DNA from: Candidatus Poribacteria bacterium
GTDB lineage: Bacteria; Poribacteria; WGA-4E; WGA-3G
Direction of reading: 5' to 3'
Assembly: GCA_028820635.1 (NCBI GenBank)
Contig: JAPPIG010000019.1
Location: 1 to 64,000, forward strand
Length of the DNA: 64,000 bases
The notes under the pieces are model-generated. The model was not told the origin of the DNA. It made no database searches and worked only from the letters and a program-made list of their open reading frames with translations. A program made the translations under genes and the position numbers. Within the stretch, counting starts at the first letter, position 1. Each line of letters opens with the position of its first letter. Below are positions 9,229 to 17,575 of the stretch, one piece after another.

Positions 9229-10760
9229 AATTATCTATGAAAACAACACATAAAGGCATCGTTTATATCGTAGGCGCAGGCCCTGGCGATAAGAAACTTA
9301 TTACTCTAAAAGGCGTAGAATGCCTTAAGCAAGCCGATGTTGTTATTTACGATCTGCTCTTGAATGATGCGTTATTAGAACATTGTCCCACACACACCGA
9401 GAAAATCCAAGCACCTGACCCAAGAATCCGATCCAACCGTCAAGCGGAACTCAATCAATTGCTGATCCAACATGCGAAAGAAGGTAAAATGGTTGTGCGT
9501 CTCAAAGGTGGTGATCCTTATATCTTTGGGCGCGGCGGCGAGGAAGCGATGGCACTTGCTGAAGCAGGAATTCCTTATGAAATTGTCCCAGGTGTAACCT
9601 CTGCAATTGCTGCTTCAGCCTACGCTGGAATTCCGGTTACGCATCGCGACTACGCCTCATCAGTGGCTTTTGTTACTGGTCATTCCGCTGCATTGCACCC
9701 CGATTCAAACATCAATTGGGAACAACTTGCCACTGCGGTAGATACACTTGTCGTCTATATGGGAGTGGCACATCTTCAACAGATTGTGGAACGTTTGATA
9801 CTGCACGGCAGAACCCCAGAAACTCCTGTGAGTTTAGTTCGTGTCGGAACGACTCCACAACAATTTGTAGTTCAAGGCACGCTTGCAGATATTGTGGAAA
9901 AAGTTGAGGCGATTCAACTGAAAAGTCCAGCAATTATTGTTGTGGGAGCGGTTAATCGGCTGCGAGAACAACTCAGATGGTTCGATAATAAACCGCTTTT
10001 CGGAAAACGCATCCTTGTCACACGCGCCCGAGCACAAGCAAGCGAGTTTGCTGACCTTCTGGAAGCAAATGGGGCAGAAGTTATCCAATTCCCTACCATA
10101 GAAATTCGTCCACTTGAAATTGATAGTGCTAAAATACCTTCACCTGATCAATATGATTGGGTTATCTTTACAAGTGTCAATGCTGTTGAGATATACTTTG
10201 CACACTTACGAGAAAAGGGGAAGGATACGCGAGTTTTCGGTGGGTGTAGTATATGTGCAGTTGGACCGAAAACAGTTGAAGCACTAAACAGCATCGGTAT
10301 TTATCCCGATTTTGTGCCATCACATGCCAGTGGAAAAGTTGTCGCAACTGAAATAGAAGATGTTCAGAGTAAGAAAATCTTGCTGCCGCGTGCCAAAATC
10401 GCTACTGCTGATCTTCCTAACATCTTGCGCGAGAGGGGCACACATGTTGACGATATTCCACTCTATGGTACCGTCAAAGTAGCAAGTGAAAACAGTGATG
10501 TTATTGAAAAAGACCTATTAGAAGGTAATGTTGACTTCGTTACGTTTACAAGTTCTTCAACCGTTACCAACTTTCTTGAGATGTTTCCGTCTCATACTGC
10601 TAAGGTTTTGTTGGCAAAAGTTCGTGTTGCGGTGATCGGTCCAACAACAGAAGCAACAGCAACCAAACATGGCGTACGCGTTGATGTTGTAGCGGAAGAG
10701 GCCACGATTGAAAGCCTTGTGGAAGCGATTATTGCGGAATATCAAAATCTATCGGAATAG
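9225..10760 (+). CDS. Fused uroporphyrinogen-III methyltransferase / uroporphyrinogen-III synthase
   Basis: Residues about 8-250 are a SAM-dependent uroporphyrinogen-III C-methyltransferase (CobA type): VYIVGAGPGDKKLITLKG, VVRLKGGDPYIFGRGGEEA, EIVPGVTSAIAASAYAGIP and THRDYASSVAFVTGH. Residues about 255-505 are a HemD-type synthase, beginning LFGKRILVTRARAQASEFAD and including DWVIFTSVNAVEIYF and VDFVTFTSSSTVTNFL. The protein would close hydroxymethylbilane to uroporphyrinogen III and methylate it twice to precorrin-2, feeding the dehydrogenase at 4569. Fusions of this kind are known in several phyla. The start at 9225 overlaps hemC; an ATG at 9237 is possible. It converges on the transporter gene 22 bases away. 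Confidence 0.95.
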   Translation: MKLSMKTTHKGIVYIVGAGPGDKKLITLKGVECLKQADVVIYDLLLNDALLEHCPTHTEKIQAPDPRIRSNRQAELNQLLIQHAKEGKMVVRLKGGDPYIFGRGGEEAMALAEAGIPYEIVPGVTSAIAASAYAGIPVTHRDYASSVAFVTGHSAALHPDSNINWEQLATAVDTLVVYMGVAHLQQIVERLILHGRTPETPVSLVRVGTTPQQFVVQGTLADIVEKVEAIQLKSPAIIVVGAVNRLREQLRWFDNKPLFGKRILVTRARAQASEFADLLEANGAEVIQFPTIEIRPLEIDSAKIPSPDQYDWVIFTSVNAVEIYFAHLREKGKDTRVFGGCSICAVGPKTVEALNSIGIYPDFVPSHASGKVVATEIEDVQSKKILLPRAKIATADLPNILRERGTHVDDIPLYGTVKVASENSDVIEKDLLEGNVDFVTFTSSSTVTNFLEMFPSHTAKVLLAKVRVAVIGPTTEATATKHGVRVDVVAEEATIESLVEAIIAEYQNLSE

Positions 10761-10782
10761 ATGTAACACTGATTGTCGACTT

Positions 10783-12279
10783 TTACTGGAAAATCGGCAA
10801 GATATAAGGCGCAATTACCTTTTGGTAAACTGTGATTGATCCAAAAATAGAATAGAATCCCGCGCACAACACCAAGCCTATCTGTTTCCATATTGGTGGT
10901 TGAATCTCCTTCGGTAAGAATCTTCGGTTAACATATAATGTGTGGAGGGCACATATCACAAGTTGGTAACCGCCCACAGTTGCAGATACAATAATCATCA
11001 AAAACGGTTTCGCCAAATACATTGCAATGACACCCCACAGAATATAGGCAATCAGAATTGGATAGTAGATCCATTTGGCGTTGTGTTCCCCCAGTTTTCG
11101 TGCGCTTCTAAAACCGGTCCAAATTATATCGGTATAACGACGCGGAACACCATCAACACCCCCAAGTTGCGTTGAAAACAGCACCCAAAATCCGCATAGC
11201 AGTGTAAGATACCACATGATTCTACCGCCCTTTGCTTGAAGTCCTTCTGCTTGGAAGGCTGCAGCAGACCATTGGTCTATCTCTTGACCTGAAGGGACAA
11301 AAGCGATTGTCAGCATGGCAGGCAGTGCCAATCCAATGAAACATCCGACCAGCCAAATATAGTACTGTTCAAAGCGGACATATTTCCACCACTCCTTGAA
11401 TCGTTCCAGATTCTCAGGTGTTATACGGAATACTTTACCTAAGTGGGAAAGTGTTACGTTCTGCCCTCCGATTATAGATGGAATAGCACCTACCAACTTG
11501 CTCATTCCCCATCCTTTGTCGCGGACGTAATTAGATATTGTGATATTTCCCAAGCCACCGCTTCCAGCATAAGCTGCGAACGCACCAAGCAACAACCAGT
11601 CAAACTCGCCGCCACTTACATCGTCAGGCAATGCACCAAAACTAAAGAAACCTTTTATGACAGTCCACCATACTCTGGGCGGAACAAGAAATAGGTCAAC
11701 AATAACCAAATATCCGATAATCCAAACAACCATAAAAAGTAGTACTTTTTCAAGCGCGTTATAAATCTTACCGCCGAACATTACGATGGCAAGGCAACCG
11801 AAAAATATAAGATATGCAAAGACTCGGACGGTGTTTTGATCAGCGTCCTGAGGCATGTAACCCAGATAAGCTGCAGCCAATGCAGTTGCAGCAGTCATCG
11901 CCCATCCTGGCCAGATTCCAAAAAAATCAACACCAGAATAGAAAATTGCCCAGAACCTTGGTCCCGGTTTACACCGCATGTAACCACTCAACATCGGTTC
12001 ACCGGTGTAAAGGGTGTAACGAATTGCCTCTGTGTTCAGAACTACCTGAAGCACGATTGCAATAGTCGCAATCCATAGCAACGTGCCACCATATTGTGCT
12101 GTAATTGCTGGACCTAACAACCATTCTCCACTGCCGATAGAAGCACCCAAGGCAATAATTCCGGGTCCGAGTATACCTGCAAATGCAAGACCAAATTTAT
12201 AACGCGGCGGTGCTGGTAATTCATCAACCTCCCAATCGGGAAGTGTGCCGCCATCAACACGTTCATTCGTTTCTGCCAT
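10783..12279 (-). CDS. Nramp-family-like membrane transporter lacking canonical metal motifs
   Basis: A 498-residue protein with about 11 hydrophobic segments. The first helix, FAGILGPGIIALGASIGSGE, aligns with helix 1 of Nramp metal transporters, but the metal-binding DPGN is replaced by SIGSGEW. The helix-6 region, GSGGLGNITISNYVRDKG, lacks the MPH motif. The substrate is therefore unlikely to be manganese or iron by the usual mechanism and cannot be named. I place the start at ATG 12279, five bases after the stop of the dehydrogenase gene upstream; a TTG at 12297 would overlap that gene. The two form an operon, so the transported solute may be linked to the dehydrogenase substrate. Confidence 0.75.
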   Translation of the reverse strand: MAETNERVDGGTLPDWEVDELPAPPRYKFGLAFAGILGPGIIALGASIGSGEWLLGPAITAQYGGTLLWIATIAIVLQVVLNTEAIRYTLYTGEPMLSGYMRCKPGPRFWAIFYSGVDFFGIWPGWAMTAATALAAAYLGYMPQDADQNTVRVFAYLIFFGCLAIVMFGGKIYNALEKVLLFMVVWIIGYLVIVDLFLVPPRVWWTVIKGFFSFGALPDDVSGGEFDWLLLGAFAAYAGSGGLGNITISNYVRDKGWGMSKLVGAIPSIIGGQNVTLSHLGKVFRITPENLERFKEWWKYVRFEQYYIWLVGCFIGLALPAMLTIAFVPSGQEIDQWSAAAFQAEGLQAKGGRIMWYLTLLCGFWVLFSTQLGGVDGVPRRYTDIIWTGFRSARKLGEHNAKWIYYPILIAYILWGVIAMYLAKPFLMIIVSATVGGYQLVICALHTLYVNRRFLPKEIQPPIWKQIGLVLCAGFYSIFGSITVYQKVIAPYILPIFQ

Positions 12280-12284
12280 ATATT

Positions 12285-13313
12285 TTACCACTCCCAAAAT
12301 ATGTTTATATCTAATTTCTCAGCGATGTTTGCAAGACTTCGTAAGTGATCTACGTGAATAGGAATTCCGCTCTCAATCCATTTATCATAGTTATTCCATT
12401 CAATTTCCCCCGGTAGATAAACTTGCGTAAATCCTTCTGCCGTTTTCGCACCGTGAATCTTGTTGATTCCTTGGACTACGTCAGAAATATACGCATCATA
12501 ATCTGTGAAACTCTCAATGTTTATCGCAATAAAAAAATGCTCAGATGAAGTGCCAGTTTTGTTGCAAGGCATCATGCCGCCAGTGAGAGGACCCGCCAAA
12601 ATTCCCATAATAAGTGCTAATCCGTAGCCTCTCGGTCCTGCAGCTGGTGCCATTAAACCCCTTTGATTTGGATCGCTACTCGGTTGTCCTGAATCGTCCA
12701 AAAGCCACCCTTCAGGAATCGGTTTGTCGTACATTCGTAACGTTCCAATCTTCCCCCATGATGAAACACCGCATGCCATATCTAATACTATCGGATGTCC
12801 ATCACCAGTTGGCAGAGCATAACTCAAGGCACTGTTTCCAACCACTGCTTCTGCGCCACCGGGTGCCACAATAGAGGGTCTACCTGTATTCGTTGTTGAA
12901 AAACCGATCATCCGATTTTCCACAGCCATAATTGAATAGCATGCTGCTGCACCGAAATGTCCAGCATTATGTACGCCCGCTGCAGCCACACCGGTCACCT
13001 TTGCCTTTGCTATCGCTGTTTCCATTGCGAGTGTACTTGCCAGATGTCCCATCCCATTATCACCATCTATTACAGCGAAACTCGGTCCCTCTGAAACAAT
13101 ACGGAGATTGGGTTCTGGGTTTAAATTCCCATCAAGGACTTGGTTGAGATAACCGGGCAGCGCACGTGTGCCGTGTGAATGCACCCCTCGCAAATCAGTT
13201 TGCACCTGAAGTTTAGCCATCTGTTCGGCATGTTCTGATGACAAACCAGCCTTTTCACATAGAGATTGAGCGAAATCGTGTAACTTCGCTGCATCAACTA
13301 CAATTTCTTGCAT
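12285..13313 (-). CDS. Ldh-family NAD(P)-dependent 2-hydroxyacid dehydrogenase
   Basis: The 342-residue protein belongs to the malate/L-lactate dehydrogenase family that includes YbiC, AllD and DlgD, which have a fold unlike classical LDH. The catalytic block DLRGVHSHGTRALPGYL, the VHNAGHFGAAACYSI segment, TNTGRPSIVAPGGAEAVVGN and APAAGPRGYGLALIMGILAG are typical. Members oxidise or reduce malate, lactate, ureidoglycolate or 2,3-diketogulonate, and the exact substrate cannot be read here. It leads the two-gene minus-strand operon with the Nramp-like transporter. Confidence 0.88.
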   Translation of the reverse strand: MQEIVVDAAKLHDFAQSLCEKAGLSSEHAEQMAKLQVQTDLRGVHSHGTRALPGYLNQVLDGNLNPEPNLRIVSEGPSFAVIDGDNGMGHLASTLAMETAIAKAKVTGVAAAGVHNAGHFGAAACYSIMAVENRMIGFSTTNTGRPSIVAPGGAEAVVGNSALSYALPTGDGHPIVLDMACGVSSWGKIGTLRMYDKPIPEGWLLDDSGQPSSDPNQRGLMAPAAGPRGYGLALIMGILAGPLTGGMMPCNKTGTSSEHFFIAINIESFTDYDAYISDVVQGINKIHGAKTAEGFTQVYLPGEIEWNNYDKWIESGIPIHVDHLRSLANIAEKLDINIFWEW

Positions 13314-13425
13314 AAAACCCTCTCTGGAATGAATTAGTTGCCATTTTAGCAGACAGAGAGCAATGAATCAAGCACAATTTTTGATGTCGCAATGCGGCTG
13401 TAATCTCCGAAAATTCTATATTTTG

Positions 13426-13454
13426 TTGACATATCAACTTCAGAATGTTAAAAT
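13426..13454 (+). promoter_or_regulatory. Sigma-70 promoter before the 13666 gene
   Basis: TTGACA at 13426-13431, a 17-base spacer and TAAAAT at 13449-13454. A MITE-like element (13484-13651) sits between this promoter and the gene, so the leader would be about 200 bases long and highly folded. Confidence 0.7.
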
Positions 13455-13483
13455 TCATTTCATAAAATACACATAATCAAATA

Positions 13484-13651
13484 TGGTAGAGATTAGAATT
13501 ACCGCTACATTCCTGAACTGTGAATTAACGCTGAATGCGCGTATGGCATTCAGCAGGAGGGAACTCCGATTCCCGACTGCTCGTAAGTTTCTGTCGCGAT
13601 TCGGAGATCGCTCCTACAGAGGAAATGTAGAATTATTTCTATAGTTCACTA
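13484..13651. mobile_element. MITE-like element, family with GGAACTCCGATTCCCGA core, copy a
   Basis: A 168-bp element flanked by TA at 13482-13483 and 13652-13653, with imperfect terminal inverted repeats (TGGTAGAGATTAGAAT on the left; TAGTGAACTATAGAAA reading inward from the right). Inside are the hairpin CTGAATGC-GCGTATG-GCATTCAG (13531-13553) and the paired arms AGGAGGGAACTCCGATTCCC and CGCGATTCGGAGATCGCTCC (13555-13615). Related copies are at 40662-40828 and 44466-44596, and a partial one at 61958-62021. No protein is encoded. Confidence 0.7.
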
Positions 13652-13665
13652 TAAAAGGAAGAGAG

Positions 13666-14241
13666 ATGCAAAGACCAAACATTTTTTACCAAATATACAC
13701 GAAAGTTAGCAAAAAAAACATATCCACTTTTTTATTTTTCACAACTCTCATTTTGATCTCTTTTGTTTATATGTCCTGCGGCAATCCTTTAGAACCAGTA
13801 GATAGTGAAGAGGAAGCACGGGTAAAATCTGAACTCAAAGATCGTTCATTTCGTCAATTTGATCCATCTAAAGACGCTCAAAAACGCAAGGGTGTTATCC
13901 TTGATTTCTTTGATGGTGAAGGTCAAATCATCAGTCTTTGGGCACAATATGCTGAAGGCGAGACTGCTTTGAAAGAATGGGAAATTCTCGCAAAGGATTA
14001 TCGCGTAGAAAAAGCGGGCTCGGAATATAGGATTTATTTTGAAGAACCGCGTTCACGTCAAATTCTACCTAACGAATGTGAGAATTGCCTTGAGACAGCA
14101 GGGATATCCATTTCAATCCGAAACCTGTATAATAGCGAGAAGATACAGTTCAAGCTAAACGACGAAGATGGCATTTTACCCGCCCCTTTTCCCGTTTTCA
14201 AATCGTGGACAAACTTCAATGAAGATGAATATTTTGATTAG
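13666..14241 (+). CDS. Putative lipoprotein of unknown function
   Basis: A 191-residue protein with a long N-terminal region: a positively charged stretch of about 23 residues, a hydrophobic helix (TFLFFTTLILISFVY), then MSCGNPLEP with a cysteine that could be lipidated, although the lipobox is imperfect. The mature part is charged and of mixed structure, with a CENC pair at about residue 147. No recognised domain. AAGGAAGAGAG directly before the ATG serves as ribosome binding site. It is expressed from its own promoter and followed by the LRR lipoprotein, which also has its own promoter. Confidence 0.65.
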   Translation: MQRPNIFYQIYTKVSKKNISTFLFFTTLILISFVYMSCGNPLEPVDSEEEARVKSELKDRSFRQFDPSKDAQKRKGVILDFFDGEGQIISLWAQYAEGETALKEWEILAKDYRVEKAGSEYRIYFEEPRSRQILPNECENCLETAGISISIRNLYNSEKIQFKLNDEDGILPAPFPVFKSWTNFNEDEYFD

Positions 14242-14283
14242 TTGATCTCTGTAGTTTGCTTACTTGACGGATATCGCGCGGTT

Positions 14284-14313
14284 TTGACAATTTTCTACAG
14301 AAGATGTTATAAT
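14284..14313 (+). promoter_or_regulatory. Sigma-70 promoter of the LRR gene
   Basis: TTGACA at 14284-14289, an 18-base spacer and TATAAT at 14308-14313, about 59 bases upstream of the LRR lipoprotein start. Confidence 0.8.
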
Positions 14314-14371
14314 GTCATAACATTCATAAATTCCATTTGATGTGTCTAACCTTGTTGTAAGTGGTTAAGTA

Positions 14372-16438
14372 ATGAAACATATCATTCTACTTGTTATCCC
14401 GATTTTTGTTTTCTTAAGTTGTTCCCCATCTGAACCGGTGGAGATACCTGATTTAAACTTGGCTGCTGCTGTTAGAGAAAGTCTCCAGCTGGGTCCAAGC
14501 GATCCTATCATGGAAAAGGATCTAAAAGAATTAACGTTGTTAAGAGTAAGAGAAAGGGGCATTAGCAGCTTAATAGGTTTAGAGAAAGCGACGAAATTAA
14601 GGCGTTTAGATTGCACGAAAAATCAAATTTCAGACATTTCTCCGCTTTCAGGACTAAAACATCTTAGACATTTAACGCTGAATAAAAATCAAATCAGAGA
14701 TCTCAACCCAATCATCGGATTAACACAACTTGAGTATTTAGAATTATACAGTAATCATGTATCGGACATCGGTCCACTTGCAGAATTACAACAACTTAGT
14801 TATTTAAATCTTAGTAAAAATAGAATTAGTAACATTGCTCCGCTTGCAAGGTTAACACAACTCAGACGAATTCGACTTAATCAGAATCAGATCAGCGACC
14901 TTTCTCCGTTAATTCAATTGACAAGACTAACAGAATTGTCTCTTAATAATAATGAAATCATTGATATAAAGTCACTTGCGGGACTGATACACCTTAAACT
15001 TCTACACATTGAACATAACCAGATTAGGGACATCAGGCCGATTGGTGCTTTAACACAGATCAAAGATTTACAGTACGAGGACAATCTGTTTATGGATAGA
15101 TCTGCTGTTGGTAAATTTAGTGATTATTATATGCCACGTACACCTCAAACTAAGAATCCTGTTGAGTCTAAAGAAAAAATTGACAAGAATACTACCAAAG
15201 ATGTCCCACAAGCAATCCACTCAGCAATTATACCTGATGCAAACCTTGCCGCAGTTGTCCGAGAGGAACTTAACTTAAGTCCCACTGAATCTATTTCACC
15301 AGAAGATTTGAAAGGATTGTATTCACTAATTGCCAGAAACAGAAAAATAAAAGATTTAACAGGATTAGAAAAAATGACTGGTTTAAGATCTTTGTATCTC
15401 GTAGAAAATAAGATTGAAGATATTACACCATTAGCTAAATTGACAATGTTAAATAGTTTACATCTTGGTGGAAATCTAATTAGTAATATTACCCCACTTT
15501 CCGGTTTGACACAACTAACGGAATTACATTTGAGTGAGCAGTTTAGCAAACAGAAAAATGATATTAAGGACTTGACATCCCTAACAGGCATGATTCATTT
15601 AGAATCTTTATCAATTTCAGGCAATAAAATTAGCAACATCACACCCTTGGCAGACTTAAAACAATTAAATTGGTTATCAATTGAAGACACACAAGTTAGC
15701 AATATAAAACCATTAGCAGGTATGTTACATCTCAGGCACTTATACCTCAGGCAATGTCAGATTCGTGATATAACCCCATTGGCAGGTATGAAACAACTTG
15801 ATATCCTATGGCTTTACGGAAATCAAATCAGCGACATCACACCCTTGGCAGGCTTAACGCATCTTAAAGATTTAGGACTTGAGGACAATCAAATCAATGA
15901 CATCACACCACTTGCTGGGCTTATACGTCTTACTGATTTGGGTCTTGGTGGCAACAAAATTCATGATCTTGAAAAGGTGGTAAAAGTGCTTACTAAACTT
16001 ACTCGTCTTTATAACTTATCGCTTAACGATAACAATATTCGAGATGTTACCCCTCTTACTGAATTAAATGGATTGTCAAGTTTATCGCTAAGTGGAAATC
16101 AAATTAGCAATATAAAGCCACTTGCTGAATTAACACAGTTGCAGTTCTTGAGACTTTCAGATAATCAAATTAGTGATATTTCGCCTCTCTCTGATTTAAA
16201 GAGATTGAATTTCTTAAGACTTGGCAATAATAAAATTTCTGACATCACACCATTCTCAGATATGACACAACTCACCTTTCTTTTTCTACACAATAACAGG
16301 ATTCGTGATTTTAGTATTCTTGAAGACTTTCTGTATTTAAGACGTTTAGAAATTAAGGGTAACCCAATTCAGAATTTTGGCTCGATTCGTAGACTGCAAA
16401 AAAAGATTCCAAATTTATATATTGACATTCAGGATTAA
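14372..16438 (+). CDS. Leucine-rich-repeat (internalin-like) lipoprotein
   Basis: A 688-residue exported lipoprotein: the signal HIILLVIPIFVFLSC ends in a good lipobox with Cys17. It is built of two halves, each opening with a cap of the form IPDxNLAAxVRExLxLxPxxxI (residues about 27 and 287) followed by tandem 22-residue repeats of the SDS22/internalin class (consensus LTxLxxLxLxxNxISDIxPLAGL). About 8 repeats follow the first cap and about 14 the second. Such proteins usually mediate surface binding to proteins or hosts; the ligand here is unknown. A linker rich in Lys, Asn and Thr (about residues 255-285) joins the halves. Confidence 0.9.
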   Translation: MKHIILLVIPIFVFLSCSPSEPVEIPDLNLAAAVRESLQLGPSDPIMEKDLKELTLLRVRERGISSLIGLEKATKLRRLDCTKNQISDISPLSGLKHLRHLTLNKNQIRDLNPIIGLTQLEYLELYSNHVSDIGPLAELQQLSYLNLSKNRISNIAPLARLTQLRRIRLNQNQISDLSPLIQLTRLTELSLNNNEIIDIKSLAGLIHLKLLHIEHNQIRDIRPIGALTQIKDLQYEDNLFMDRSAVGKFSDYYMPRTPQTKNPVESKEKIDKNTTKDVPQAIHSAIIPDANLAAVVREELNLSPTESISPEDLKGLYSLIARNRKIKDLTGLEKMTGLRSLYLVENKIEDITPLAKLTMLNSLHLGGNLISNITPLSGLTQLTELHLSEQFSKQKNDIKDLTSLTGMIHLESLSISGNKISNITPLADLKQLNWLSIEDTQVSNIKPLAGMLHLRHLYLRQCQIRDITPLAGMKQLDILWLYGNQISDITPLAGLTHLKDLGLEDNQINDITPLAGLIRLTDLGLGGNKIHDLEKVVKVLTKLTRLYNLSLNDNNIRDVTPLTELNGLSSLSLSGNQISNIKPLAELTQLQFLRLSDNQISDISPLSDLKRLNFLRLGNNKISDITPFSDMTQLTFLFLHNNRIRDFSILEDFLYLRRLEIKGNPIQNFGSIRRLQKKIPNLYIDIQD

Positions 16439-16533
16439 TTATAACCTTTAATAAACCTTCTACAGTTCAAATCCATAGTAGAAGAGAACCTGCTCGTAAA
16501 TAAGTTTGAATTATTGCGGATTGAACAAAATTG

Positions 16534-16563
16534 TTGACAAATTATGTCGTTTTTGCGTAAAAT
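16534..16563 (+). promoter_or_regulatory. Sigma-70 promoter of the PhyH-type dioxygenase gene
   Basis: TTGACA at 16534-16539, an 18-base spacer and TAAAAT at 16558-16563, placing the start site about 42 bases before ATG 16612. AAGGAG lies at 16600-16605. Confidence 0.75.
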
Positions 16564-16611
16564 TCCGTTATAACTACAAACGCAAATTGCATTTAGATTA
16601 AGGAGTTCATT

Positions 16612-17394
16612 ATGCTTACGCAAGATCAGGTAGATTTTTACAACGAGAACGGTTATCTCAAGGTAGATCAACTTTTCACATCAGATGAAACTCAGGAACT
16701 CGCGTCAGAAATGGTGCGGATTATAAACAATTGGGGACAGGAGACTATTGGTTGGCCCGGACCTTGGCGCACCAAATACCTCAAAGAGGAAGACCAGCAG
16801 ACGACAAAGGCAGTTTTCATGCACAATCCACACTTCTATTCTGCCACGTGGGGTAGGGTGATTTTCCATGAACGTTTGACAGGTGCTGTGCGGTCACTCA
16901 TTGGAGACACTGTTCAGTGGCATCACACAGTGCTGCATGCAAAACCACCAGAAAAAGGCACTCCATTTCCGATGCATCAGGACTATCCATTTTATCCACA
17001 CGATGGGCTCGATTTTGTTGACTGCCTTGTCCATCTTGACGATGCACCTTTTGAAAGCGGCGCACTTAGGGTCGTACCGGGAAGTCATAAAGAGGGACCA
17101 CGGGAACATATCACAGGAGAAGGCACTGCCCCACATCTGCCAACAGATAAATTCCATCCCGATTTTATCGATTCCATTCCGATACCGGCAGAAGCAGGTG
17201 ATGTTATCTTCTTTAGTTATTGTCTCATCCATTGGTCTGAAGTCAATCGTACAGATCAATGGCGGAAAGCGGTGCGATTCGGGTACCACACACCTGAGAT
17301 GCGTCCTGTTGGTCGAGATCCGAAAGAACCGTATAACAATATCATGGCTGGTGGTTTTAAAGATAATCCTTCTGCAGGCGACATACTTGCATAG
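16612..17394 (+). CDS. Phytanoyl-CoA dioxygenase (PhyH) family protein
   Basis: A 260-residue cytoplasmic Fe(II)/2-oxoglutarate-dependent oxygenase. The iron ligands can be placed at HQD in FPMHQDYPFYPHDGLDFVD and at the histidine of SYCLIHWSEVNRT; the arginine of RKAVRFGY probably anchors 2-oxoglutarate. ESGALRVVPGSHKEGP is the family's characteristic strand. Substrates of bacterial PhyH proteins are diverse (lipids, amino acids, antibiotic precursors), and nothing nearby names this one. The paralogous family is known to be expanded in poribacterial genomes. It is a single-gene unit with its own promoter. Confidence 0.9.
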   Translation: MLTQDQVDFYNENGYLKVDQLFTSDETQELASEMVRIINNWGQETIGWPGPWRTKYLKEEDQQTTKAVFMHNPHFYSATWGRVIFHERLTGAVRSLIGDTVQWHHTVLHAKPPEKGTPFPMHQDYPFYPHDGLDFVDCLVHLDDAPFESGALRVVPGSHKEGPREHITGEGTAPHLPTDKFHPDFIDSIPIPAEAGDVIFFSYCLIHWSEVNRTDQWRKAVRFGYHTPEMRPVGRDPKEPYNNIMAGGFKDNPSAGDILA

Positions 17395-17426
17395 TTGAAT
17401 CATCTCATACACAAATACCAGTTTTT

Positions 17427-17456
17427 ATGCATTGTTGAATGATTATATCAATGCAT
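17427..17456 (+). terminator. Hairpin downstream of the PhyH gene
   Basis: ATGCATTG and CAATGCAT form an 8-bp stem around a 14-base loop, 33 bases past the stop codon. There is no T-run, so it is a weak terminator candidate or a 3'-end stabiliser. Confidence 0.35.
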
Positions 17457-17575
17457 GAGGGATAAATTTGCTTACAAAGTGATCCTAAATCTGCCCGTTT
17501 CAATGAAGTTAATGCTCTTCCAAACTGAAAATCACCCATTATATCTATAACTTTGGTGCAAAAGGAGGAATATAG

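Noticed and set aside
16894-17412. Minus-strand frame opposite the PhyH gene
   Set aside because: The plus-strand PhyH protein has all family motifs; the opposite frame is Cys/Ile/Phe-rich and matches nothing.
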